Shown: positions 9,709 to 17,270 of the stretch, piece after piece | Numbering within the stretch: the stretch's first letter is position 1 | Layout: each line of letters begins with the position of its first letter | NCBI RefSeq assembly: GCF_003268815.1 | Contig: NZ_QLSV01000004.1 | Coordinates: 124,001 to 188,000, forward strand | Length of the DNA: 64,000 bases | Source of the DNA: Flavobacterium lacus | GTDB lineage: Bacteria > Bacteroidota > Bacteroidia > Flavobacteriales > Flavobacteriaceae | Direction of reading: 5' to 3' | Notes under the pieces: model-generated | What the model was told of the DNA's origin: nothing | What the model saw: only the letters and a program-made list of their open reading frames with translations | Database searches by the model: none | Program-made: the position numbers and the translations under genes

Positions 9709-9813
9709 CGAAAGTTTTAGAGTACTTTAAAGCATTAACTTATTAAACTTTAGCCAATTTATTGCGGATGAATCAACTATTTGTCAATGTTCTGAAAATC
9801 AACAGCTAATAAA

Positions 9814-9825
9814 GAAAACGTTTTC
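9814..9825. promoter_or_regulatory. Perfect 12-bp palindrome upstream of pckA (candidate LacI-type operator)
   Basis: GAAAACGTTTTC is its own reverse complement with a central CG, the form typical of LacI-family operators. It lies in the lpdA-pckA divergent region, about 55 bp before the presumed pckA -7 box. A one-mismatch version (GCAAACGTTTTC, 20233-20244) overlaps the presumed transcription start of the marR gene. Function is inferred from form and position only. Confidence 0.35.
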
Positions 9826-9842
9826 GTAGATTTATTGAAAAT

Positions 9843-9865
9843 CTGATATTTATCAGGTTTTTTTT
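9843..9865 (+). terminator. Small hairpin plus T-tract in the pckA upstream region
   Basis: CTGATA-TT-TATCAG is followed by G and eight T. It has the shape of a weak intrinsic terminator on the plus strand, although no plus-strand gene lies immediately upstream. It could end a short leader or antisense transcript. There is no gene in 9662-9928 other than these sites and the two promoters. Confidence 0.35.
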
Positions 9866-9928
9866 GAATGATAAATCGGAAATTTGATACATAAGATAAA
9901 TGAAATTACAATCTTAAATATCCATATT

Positions 9929-11548
9929 ATGAAAAACATTAAAGTCATTCAGGAACTACACGATTTAGGCATAACGGGCTATCACGAAGTGGTTTATAAC
10001 CCTTCTTATGAGGAATTGTTTCAAGCCGAGACATCTCACATGCGAAAAGGATATGAAAAAGGGGCGTTAACCGATACAGGAGCAGTGGCCGTGAAAACAG
10101 GAGTATTTACCGGACGTTCTCCCAAAGATAGATATATTGTTAAAGATGAAGTTACAAAAGACACGATCTATTGGGATGAAAAAGTGAATTTTCCAACAAC
10201 TCAAGTAGTTTATAGTGAATTGAAATCCTTGGTTTTGAAACAACTTTCTACATCCAAAAAATTATATGTGGTAGATGCGTTTTGTGGAACCAATCCTGAC
10301 ACAAGATTAAAAGTTCGTTTTGTGATGGAAGTGGCATGGCAAGCTCATTTTGTAACCAATATGTTTATTCGCCCATCCATTTACGAATTGGAAAACTTTG
10401 GTGAACCCGATTTTATTGTGATGAATGGTTCTAAAACCACTAATCCGAACTGGGCAGCACACGGGTTAAATTCTGAGAATTTTGTGGTGTTCAATTTAAC
10501 CGAAAAAATTCAAATTATTGGGGGAACATGGTATGGTGGCGAAATGAAAAAAGGAATGTTTGCCATGATGAACTATTATCTTCCATTAAAAGGAATGGCT
10601 TCCATGCATTGTTCTGCTAATGTTGGTGAAGAAGGAGATGTTGCTGTTTTCTTCGGATTATCAGGAACAGGAAAAACCACTTTGTCTGCCGATCCTAAAC
10701 GTTATTTAATAGGTGATGATGAACACGGTTGGGATAATAATGGTGTTTTTAATTATGAAGGCGGATGTTATGCCAAAGTAATTGATTTAAGCGAAGAAAA
10801 CGAACCCGACATTTGGAGAGCCATCAAACGAGATGCTTTATTAGAGAATGTGGTGGTAAACGAATATGGTGAAGTAGATTATTACGATCATTCAATCACT
10901 GAAAATTCAAGGGTTTCCTATCCAATTTATCATATCAACAAAATAGTTCTTCCTTCCAAAGCGGGTCACGCTAAGAAAATTATTTATTTATCTGCCGATG
11001 CATTTGGAGTGTTGCCTCCTGTTTCTATCTTAGATGAAGACCAAGCACAATATCATTTCTTGTGTGGTTATACGTCAAAATTGGCAGGGACAGAAAGAGG
11101 AATTACTTCACCGGAACCATCGTTTTCTCCAGCTTTTGGTGAAGCGTTCTTAACCTTACATCCAACGATGTATTCTAAAACATTAATTGGAAAAATGAAA
11201 GAACACGGAGCAAAAGCCTATTTAGTGAACACAGGTTGGAACGGAACCGGAAAACGAATTTCTTTGAAAAATACGCGTGCCATCATAGATGCCATCATCA
11301 GTGGTGAAATTGATCAAATGGAAACCAAACACATTCCGTTCTTGAATTTAACTATTCCGGTTGAACTACCAAATGTTGACAAAGCAATCTTGGATCCAAG
11401 AGATACTTACAAAACTGAGGAGGAATGGGAAGTGAAAGCTAAAGATCTGGCTGCTCGATACATCAAAAATTTTGAACAATATACGAACACAGAGGACGGG
11501 AAACGTTTGGTTTATGCCGGACCTACCTTGGAAACTGTTTTAGTGTAG
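9929..11548 (+). CDS. pckA: Phosphoenolpyruvate carboxykinase (ATP)
   Basis: This 539-residue enzyme converts oxaloacetate plus ATP to phosphoenolpyruvate for gluconeogenesis. The ATP-type signature is clear: [17 protein letters not shown] near the start, the P-loop [16 protein letters not shown], the metal-binding IGDDEHGW and the adenine-region [11 protein letters not shown] start at [10 protein letters not shown] (9929), 15 codons inside the longest frame, because family members begin there and a near-consensus -7 box (GAaaTTTG, 9879-9886) overlaps the longer start. It is monocistronic with a perfect terminator. It is probably controlled by carbon supply; see the palindrome upstream. Confidence 0.96.
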   Translation: MKNIKVIQELHDLGITGYHEVVYNPSYEELFQAETSHMRKGYEKGALTDTGAVAVKTGVFTGRSPKDRYIVKDEVTKDTIYWDEKVNFPTTQVVYSELKSLVLKQLSTSKKLYVVDAFCGTNPDTRLKVRFVMEVAWQAHFVTNMFIRPSIYELENFGEPDFIVMNGSKTTNPNWAAHGLNSENFVVFNLTEKIQIIGGTWYGGEMKKGMFAMMNYYLPLKGMASMHCSANVGEEGDVAVFFGLSGTGKTTLSADPKRYLIGDDEHGWDNNGVFNYEGGCYAKVIDLSEENEPDIWRAIKRDALLENVVVNEYGEVDYYDHSITENSRVSYPIYHINKIVLPSKAGHAKKIIYLSADAFGVLPPVSILDEDQAQYHFLCGYTSKLAGTERGITSPEPSFSPAFGEAFLTLHPTMYSKTLIGKMKEHGAKAYLVNTGWNGTGKRISLKNTRAIIDAIISGEIDQMETKHIPFLNLTIPVELPNVDKAILDPRDTYKTEEEWEVKAKDLAARYIKNFEQYTNTEDGKRLVYAGPTLETVLV

Positions 11549-11571
11549 CTCAATTCAACCCTTAATTATTC

Positions 11572-11600
11572 AAAACCCGACACTATTTATGTCGGGTTTT
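11572..11600 (+). terminator. Intrinsic terminator of pckA
   Basis: A perfect 11-bp stem (AAAACCCGACA / TGTCGGGTTTT) with a 7-nt loop lies 24 nt after the pckA stop. Confidence 0.92.
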
Positions 11601-11655
11601 GTGCATAAATAACTTAAAATTAATTCTTCTACTCTTATAAATCACAAATAAGTAA

Positions 11656-11663
11656 TACCTTTG
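11656..11663 (+). promoter_or_regulatory. -7 box (TAccTTTG) of the RsmB-like gene
   Basis: An exact TAnnTTTG element lies 18 nt before the ATG at 11682. The TTG that would begin a longer frame at 11661 is part of this box, which rules that start out. Confidence 0.65.
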
Positions 11664-11681
11664 CAGGCTATTAAAAAAATA

Positions 11682-12896
11682 ATGAGATTACATAGAAATT
11701 TAGTTTATACCACCATTGACTCGTTGAATGCCATATTCAATGAAGGCGAATATGCCGACAAAGTGGTGGCAAGAGCTTTAAAAAAGGACAAACGTTGGGG
11801 AAGTTCCGATAGAAAGTTTGTGGCTGAAACCATCTACGAAATTGTGAGATGGAAACGTTTGTACGCCGAAATTGCCGAAGTAAAAGAACCATACGATCGT
11901 GATGATTTATGGCGAATGTTCGCCGCTTGGGCTGTTCTTCGTGGTTATACCATTCCTGATTGGAGACAATTGGAAGGAACACCACAACGCAAAATCAAAG
12001 GACGTTTTGACGAATTATCTAAAACTAGAAAATACCGTGAATCTATTCCTGATTGGATGGATGAGTTGGGCGTAAAAGAATTAGGCGAAGAACTTTGGTC
12101 TAAAGAAATTGCCGCTCAAAACCAACAAGCTCAGGTGATTTTACGTGTAAATACATTAAAAACAACCAGACAGAAATTACACGCTATTTTGATGGATTTA
12201 AACATCGAAACAGAATTTTTAAAAGACCAACCGGATGCTTTAGTGTTGAAAGAAAGAGCAAATGTTTTTTTAACTGATGCTTTTAAAGATGGTTTTTTTG
12301 AAGTTCAAGATGCTAATTCACAGTTGGTTGCTGCCTTTTTAGATGTTAAGCCTGGAATGAAAGTTGTTGATACGTGTGCCGGTGCAGGTGGAAAAACATT
12401 ACACATGGCTTCTTTAATGGAAAACAAAGGTTTGTTGATTGCAATGGATTTATATGAAAGTAAATTAAAGCAATTGAAACTTCGTGCCAAACGAAATGGT
12501 GCTTTCAATATCGAATATCGCATTATTGATTCCACGAAAGTGATTAAAAAATTATACGACAAAGCAGACCGAGTTTTAATTGATGCTCCATGTAGCGGTT
12601 TAGGTGTTTTGAAAAGAAATCCTGACAGTAAATGGAAATTACAACCTGAATTTATTGATAATATTCGCAAAGTTCAAGCCGAAGTTTTAGAAAATTATTC
12701 CAGAATAGTAAAACCCGGCGGAAAGCTTGTTTATGCTACATGCTCAATCTTACCATCTGAAAATCAGGAACAAGTAAAGCATTTTTTAACAACCGAAAAC
12801 GGAAAAAACTTTACCTTTGTACAAGATAAAAAAATTCTAGCCTCAGAATCTGGTTTTGATGGGTTTTATATGGCCTTATTGGAACGAAAATTATAA
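11682..12896 (+). CDS. RsmB/NOL1/NOP2/Sun-family rRNA (cytosine-C5)-methyltransferase
   Basis: This 404-residue protein has an N-terminal NusB-like RNA-binding region (about 1-150) and a Rossmann methyltransferase domain. Motif I is DTCAGAGGKTLHMA. The two catalytic cysteines sit in DAPCSGLGVLKRNPDSKW (motif IV) and YATCSILPSEN (motif VI, the covalent nucleophile). The family methylates C5 of cytosine in 16S rRNA (RsmB: C967). Paralogues with other target cytosines exist, so the exact site is not assigned. It is followed 5 nt later by the endonuclease I gene, probably in the same transcript. Confidence 0.9.
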   Translation: MRLHRNLVYTTIDSLNAIFNEGEYADKVVARALKKDKRWGSSDRKFVAETIYEIVRWKRLYAEIAEVKEPYDRDDLWRMFAAWAVLRGYTIPDWRQLEGTPQRKIKGRFDELSKTRKYRESIPDWMDELGVKELGEELWSKEIAAQNQQAQVILRVNTLKTTRQKLHAILMDLNIETEFLKDQPDALVLKERANVFLTDAFKDGFFEVQDANSQLVAAFLDVKPGMKVVDTCAGAGGKTLHMASLMENKGLLIAMDLYESKLKQLKLRAKRNGAFNIEYRIIDSTKVIKKLYDKADRVLIDAPCSGLGVLKRNPDSKWKLQPEFIDNIRKVQAEVLENYSRIVKPGGKLVYATCSILPSENQEQVKHFLTTENGKNFTFVQDKKILASESGFDGFYMALLERKL

Positions 12897-12901
12897 TTAA
12901 T

Positions 12902-13999
12902 ATGAAATTGAAAATCACCCTTTTATTTATTTTTTCAACTTTAGTTGCATTTGCTCAACCTCCAGCGGGATATTACAATACGGCAACTGGAACAGGTTTT
13001 ACTTTAAAGACACAACTCTTTAACATTATTAAAGATCATAATGATCAAGGTTATAATGCGATTGATAATTTTTTTCCTATTGCTGATCTAGATATTTATT
13101 ATGAAAATGACAATACTATTTTAGACGTTTATTCTGAAAATCCAAATGGTACCGATCCTTATAATTTTTTTGTATTTAATACTTGTGGAAATTATAATGG
13201 TGAAGGCGATTGTTATAATAAAGAACACATTATTCCTCAATCTGTTTTCAGTTCAAATACACCCATGCGTGGTGATGCGCATCATTTGTTACCAACCGAT
13301 GGTCGTGTAAATGGCTTTAGAGGTAGTTATCCTTTTGGAATTGTAGGTTCAAATTTGATTTCTCAATCCGGAATTTCTAATCCAACTCAAAATGGTTCAA
13401 AGGCTGGGAATAATATTAACACAGGAGTAGCATCGGGTTTTAGCGGAGTGGTTTTTGAGCCAATAGACGAATTCAAAGGAGATATTGCCAGAATTCATTT
13501 TTATTTTGTTACACGTTATCAAAATTTAATTTCAAATTGGTCATCTTATGCTATGTTTGATGGAAGTTCAAACAAAGTTATTTCATCTCCTTTTTTAGAT
13601 ATTCTTTATTCATGGCATATTAATGATCCTGTTTCTCAAAAGGAAATTGATAGAAATAATACTATTTATCAATACCAAGGTAATAGAAACCCATTTATAG
13701 ATAATCCACAATGGGTGGAAGTTATTTGGGGAAATTCGCTTTCTGTTCCTGTTTCAGCCACTCAGTTTAATTTGACAATTTATCCAAATCCGTCGAATTC
13801 TAATCGAATTCATATAGAATCGGATTCTATTTTAGATGAAATTCAATTGATTACAATCAATGGACAAGTGATGCAACTAATTCAAAATCCATCTCAACAG
13901 AATAATACCTATACGATTGAAAATATATCTTCTGGGTTTTATTTCTTAAAAATTACTTCAGATAATCAATCGGTGACTAAAAAAGTTATTATAAACTAA
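12902..13999 (+). CDS. Secreted endonuclease I with type IX secretion sorting domain
   Basis: This 365-residue protein has a Sec signal peptide (cleavage near VAFAQ-PP). An EndA/NucM endonuclease I domain spans about 20-280, with the beta-beta-alpha-metal motif visible as KEHIIPQSVF and RGDAHHLLPTDGRVNGFRG (His and Asn ligands). The last ~75 residues begin FNLTIYPNPS and end YFLKITSDNQ..VTKKVIIN, the Por/type A C-terminal sorting domain recognised by the T9SS. It is predicted to be exported, anchored or released, and to degrade extracellular DNA for phosphate or nucleosides, or to remodel biofilm. It lies downstream of an rRNA methyltransferase without functional link. Confidence 0.92.
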   Translation: MKLKITLLFIFSTLVAFAQPPAGYYNTATGTGFTLKTQLFNIIKDHNDQGYNAIDNFFPIADLDIYYENDNTILDVYSENPNGTDPYNFFVFNTCGNYNGEGDCYNKEHIIPQSVFSSNTPMRGDAHHLLPTDGRVNGFRGSYPFGIVGSNLISQSGISNPTQNGSKAGNNINTGVASGFSGVVFEPIDEFKGDIARIHFYFVTRYQNLISNWSSYAMFDGSSNKVISSPFLDILYSWHINDPVSQKEIDRNNTIYQYQGNRNPFIDNPQWVEVIWGNSLSVPVSATQFNLTIYPNPSNSNRIHIESDSILDEIQLITINGQVMQLIQNPSQQNNTYTIENISSGFYFLKITSDNQSVTKKVIIN

Positions 14000-14023
14000 T
14001 TGAAGATTCATAGTTTAATCTAA

Positions 14024-14052
14024 AAACTCCAAAGAAATTTGGAGTTTTTTTT
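14024..14052. terminator. Intrinsic terminator after endonuclease I
   Basis: A perfect 10-bp stem (AAACTCCAAA / TTTGGAGTTT) with a GAAA tetraloop and a long T-tract lies 25 nt after the stop. It may also serve the convergent acyl-CoA dehydrogenase gene. Confidence 0.9.
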
Positions 14053-14112
14053 TAATAAAAAAACCACGCTTTTTCAAACGTGGCCTTTAATCAACAACTA
14101 AACTAAAAATTT

Positions 14113-15903
14113 TTAGAAACAGTAACTGTTTTCAGCTACTAATTTCGTGGTAATCGTTTCTCTTAAGCCTACAATGTTTGGCATATTGGTGTATTTTGTA
14201 AAGCGACGTAATCCCATCAACATCATGCGTTGCTCATCACCTTCGGCAAACGAAATGATGCTTTCTTTTCCTTTTTGAGATACTACATCAACAGCTTTAT
14301 ACAAATATAATTTGGCCATTGCAATTTGTTCTTTCGCTTTGTCTTCGCCAACTTTTTTAGCTAATTTTTCAGTTCGCAGAACGGTACTTTCGGCTACATA
14401 AATTTCGATTAACATATCCGCAGCAGCCATTAACAATTGCTGGTGAGCATCCAAATCCATTCCGTATTTTTGAACGGCAGCTCCGGCAACCATTAAGAAC
14501 GCTTTTTTCAATTTGCCAACCATTTCTTTTTCCTCCGAAAATAATTCTGAATAGTCTGGTGTATCAAACGATGGAATCCCCATTAAATCTTCCTGAACTT
14601 TCATTGCCGGGCCTAATAAATCAACGTGACCTTTCATTGCTTTTTTAATCAGCATTCCAACAGAAAGCATACGATTAATTTCGTTTGTACCTTCATAAAT
14701 TCTGGCAATTCGCGCATCTCTCCAAGCACTTTCCATCGGAGTATCTTCGGAGAATCCCATACCACCATAAATTTGAATTCCTTCATCGGCACAATTTTGA
14801 ACATCTTCTGAAACCGCAACTTTTAATATGGAACATTCGATAGCAAATTCTTCCACACCTTTTAATTCGGCTTCTTGATGCGTTGCACCTTCTGCTTCAC
14901 GAAGTTTAATTCTGTTTTCGATGTCTTTTGCAGCACGATAGGTGGCACTTTCTCCCGCATAAGCAGAAGTGGCCATTTCAGCTAATTTGTAACGAATGGC
15001 TCCAAATTGTGCGATTGGTGTGTTAAACTGAATTCTTTCATTGGCATAGTTGATTGCATTGGAAGTTACACGACGTTGAGCATCCAAACACGCGGCTGCC
15101 AATTTAATTCGACCAACATTCAATGCATTCATCGCTATTTTGAAACCTTCACCACGTGCGGCCAACATATTTTCAACCGGAACTTTTGTGTCCGAAAAGA
15201 AAACTTGTCGAGTAGAAGAAGCACGAATTCCTAATTTGTGTTCTTCTTCGTTCATCGTAATTCCGTTGGACAGATCATTTTCTACAATGAAACCGGTAAT
15301 ATTTTTATCATCTTCAATTCTTGCAAATACGATGAAAACCGAACAAAATCCCGCATTGGAAATCCACATTTTTTGTCCGGTAATGTTATAGTGCGTTCCG
15401 TCTGCTGACAAAACAGCTTTTGTTTTTCCTGAATTGGCATCAGATCCAGCACCCGGTTCGGTTAAGCAATAGGCTCCAAACCATTCACCTGAAGCTAATT
15501 TTGGTACGTATTTTTGTTTTTGTTCTTCGGTTCCGTATAAGGTAATTGGCATCGTTCCAATTCCTGTGTGAGCACCAAAAGCAGTTGAAAATGAACCGGT
15601 TGCACCCGAAATGTAATCGCATACTAAACACGTATCAACAAATCCCATTCCCATTCCGCCATAGGATTCCGGAACAGCAACACTCAAAAATCCCATTTCT
15701 CCTGCTTTACGCATTACTTCTTCGGTAAATGCATAATCTTTCTTTTCGAATCGGTCTTTGTTGGGCCAAATTTCTTTGTCTACAAATTCTTTTACCGAAT
15801 CACGCATCATGATTTGCTCTTCTGAGAAATCTTCGGGCGTGAATACATTTTCACATTTGGTTTCTTTTACCAAAAACTGTCCGCCTCTTGTTATGTTTTC
15901 CAT
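14113..15903 (-). CDS. Acyl-CoA dehydrogenase (long/very-long-chain type, C-terminally extended)
   Basis: This 596-residue FAD enzyme introduces the trans-2 double bond in acyl-CoA. Family signatures are AYCLTEPGAGSDANSGKT, GQKMWISNAGF and IYGGMGFSEDTP, with IYEGTNEINRML holding the C-terminal FAD and substrate contacts. At 596 residues it carries the ~180-residue C-terminal extension seen in VLCAD-like enzymes, absent from ~380-residue short-chain types. It is the last gene of a marR-fadB-fadA-ACAD series on the minus strand, covering three of the four beta-oxidation activities alongside the bifunctional enzyme. A 65-bp inverted repeat lies in the spacer before it. Confidence 0.94.
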   Translation of the reverse strand: MENITRGGQFLVKETKCENVFTPEDFSEEQIMMRDSVKEFVDKEIWPNKDRFEKKDYAFTEEVMRKAGEMGFLSVAVPESYGGMGMGFVDTCLVCDYISGATGSFSTAFGAHTGIGTMPITLYGTEEQKQKYVPKLASGEWFGAYCLTEPGAGSDANSGKTKAVLSADGTHYNITGQKMWISNAGFCSVFIVFARIEDDKNITGFIVENDLSNGITMNEEEHKLGIRASSTRQVFFSDTKVPVENMLAARGEGFKIAMNALNVGRIKLAAACLDAQRRVTSNAINYANERIQFNTPIAQFGAIRYKLAEMATSAYAGESATYRAAKDIENRIKLREAEGATHQEAELKGVEEFAIECSILKVAVSEDVQNCADEGIQIYGGMGFSEDTPMESAWRDARIARIYEGTNEINRMLSVGMLIKKAMKGHVDLLGPAMKVQEDLMGIPSFDTPDYSELFSEEKEMVGKLKKAFLMVAGAAVQKYGMDLDAHQQLLMAAADMLIEIYVAESTVLRTEKLAKKVGEDKAKEQIAMAKLYLYKAVDVVSQKGKESIISFAEGDEQRMMLMGLRRFTKYTNMPNIVGLRETITTKLVAENSYCF

Positions 15904-15930
15904 AATTAATTTTTAATCTTTAATATTTTT

Positions 15931-15995
15931 GGAACACAGATTTAAAAAATCAGAGAAATTTTTAAAATTTTATAAATTTCTTAAATCTGTGTTCC
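15931..15995. repeat. Dispersed palindromic repeat, copy 1 (full length)
   Basis: This 65-bp element is bounded by perfect 15-bp inverted ends (GGAACACAGATTTAA and TTAAATCTGTGTTCC) with an AT-rich interior that also pairs partly. Related copies lie at 17205-17259, 19720-19731 (half) and 58173-58227, always in spacers within operons. It probably represents a non-autonomous intergenic palindrome. Confidence 0.75.
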
Positions 15996-16007
15996 TTTAT
16001 CTTTTAG

Positions 16008-17189
16008 TTATAGCAATTCAAAAATCCCCGCAGAACCTTGTCCGGTTCCCACACACATACTAACAATACCATATTTACTTCCACGTAAACGCATCTCGTC
16101 AAATAACTGAACAGACAATTTCGCACCTGTACAACCCAATGGATGTCCTAAGGCAATCGCTCCACCATTCACGTTCACGATATCAGGATTTAAGCCTAAT
16201 TCACGAACTACGGCTATTGATTGGGAAGCAAAGGCTTCGTTTAATTCGATTAAGTCAATATCATTTAATGTCAAACCTGCTTGTTTCAATGCTTTCGGAA
16301 TTGCTTTTACCGGACCGATTCCCATGATTCTTGGTTCAACTCCGGCAGATGCAAAATTGACTAATCGTGCGATGGGTTTTATTCCTAATTCGTTGACTAA
16401 TTCTTCACTCATAATTAAAACAAATGCAGCACCATCACTCATTTGCGATGAATTTCCGGCTGTTACAGAACCATCAGCAGCAAATACGGGTTTTAGTTTT
16501 GATAAGGCTGCTACGTTTGTATCTGCTCTTGGCCCTTCGTCTTTTTTTACGACATAGGATTTTGTTTCTTTTTTACCGTTTTCATTAAGGAACGTTTGTT
16601 CTACGGTAATTGGAACGATTTGTTTGTCAAATTTTCCTTCTGCTTGAGCTTTTAAAGCTTTTTGGTGGGAATGAAAGGCAAATTCATCTTGGTCTTCTCG
16701 GGAAACATTGAATTGCTTGGCCACAGCTTCCGCAGTTAAACCCATTCCCCAATAGTAATCTTCATTTCCGGCTGCAGCAACGGCATAATCCGGGGTTGGT
16801 TTGTAGCCACCCATTGGTATAAAACTCATGCTTTCGGCTCCGCCTGCAATAATACAATCGGCCATTCCGGATTGAATTTTGGCAGTTGCCATTCCAATCG
16901 TTTCTAAACCGGAAGCACAATATCGATTCACGGTTACACCTGGAACATCGGTTACTTTTAATCCCATTAAGGAAATTAAGCGACCTACGTTTAAGCCTTG
17001 TTCGGCTTCGGGCATTGCGTTGCCTACCATGACGTCGTCAATGCGTTTTTTGTCGAAATCGGGTAGTTCATTCATCATAAATTGAATGGTTTCTGCCGCT
17101 AATTCATCTGGTCTTTTAAAACGGAATAGTCCTTTTGGTGCTTTTCCGACTGCGGTTCTATACGCTTTTACTATGTATGCTGTTTTCAT
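16008..17189 (-). CDS. fadA: Acetyl-CoA C-acyltransferase (3-ketoacyl-CoA thiolase)
   Basis: This 393-residue thiolase has the active-site Cys in VNRYCASGLETI, the catalytic His in GGAIALGHPLGCTGA and the second Cys in CVGTGQGSAGIFE. The last is the standard degradative/biosynthetic thiolase triad. It cleaves 3-ketoacyl-CoA to acetyl-CoA and shortened acyl-CoA. It lies between the bifunctional dehydrogenase/hydratase and the acyl-CoA dehydrogenase on the same strand, so beta-oxidation (FadA-like) is the most likely role. Acetoacetyl-CoA specificity cannot be excluded from sequence. Confidence 0.94.
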   Translation of the reverse strand: MKTAYIVKAYRTAVGKAPKGLFRFKRPDELAAETIQFMMNELPDFDKKRIDDVMVGNAMPEAEQGLNVGRLISLMGLKVTDVPGVTVNRYCASGLETIGMATAKIQSGMADCIIAGGAESMSFIPMGGYKPTPDYAVAAAGNEDYYWGMGLTAEAVAKQFNVSREDQDEFAFHSHQKALKAQAEGKFDKQIVPITVEQTFLNENGKKETKSYVVKKDEGPRADTNVAALSKLKPVFAADGSVTAGNSSQMSDGAAFVLIMSEELVNELGIKPIARLVNFASAGVEPRIMGIGPVKAIPKALKQAGLTLNDIDLIELNEAFASQSIAVVRELGLNPDIVNVNGGAIALGHPLGCTGAKLSVQLFDEMRLRGSKYGIVSMCVGTGQGSAGIFELL

Positions 17190-17204
17190 TTGTTTATATT
17201 TTTT

Positions 17205-17259
17205 GAACGAAGAATTATAAAATTTAAAAAATTTCTATAATTTTTTAAATCTGTGTTCC
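17205..17259. repeat. Dispersed palindromic repeat, copy 2 (left arm degenerate)
   Basis: The right arm TTAAATCTGTGTTCC (17245-17259) is identical to copy 1. The left arm is eroded (GAACGAAGAATT). It occupies most of the spacer between fadB and fadA. Confidence 0.65.
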
Positions 17260-17270
17260 ATCATTTATGA

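Noticed and set aside
11661..11681. TTG start for the RsmB-like protein
   Set aside because: This TTG is part of the -7 box TAccTTTG (11656-11663).
12305..12670. 121-aa minus-strand frame inside the RsmB-like gene
   Set aside because: It is an antisense shadow of the methyltransferase motif region, with no promoter.
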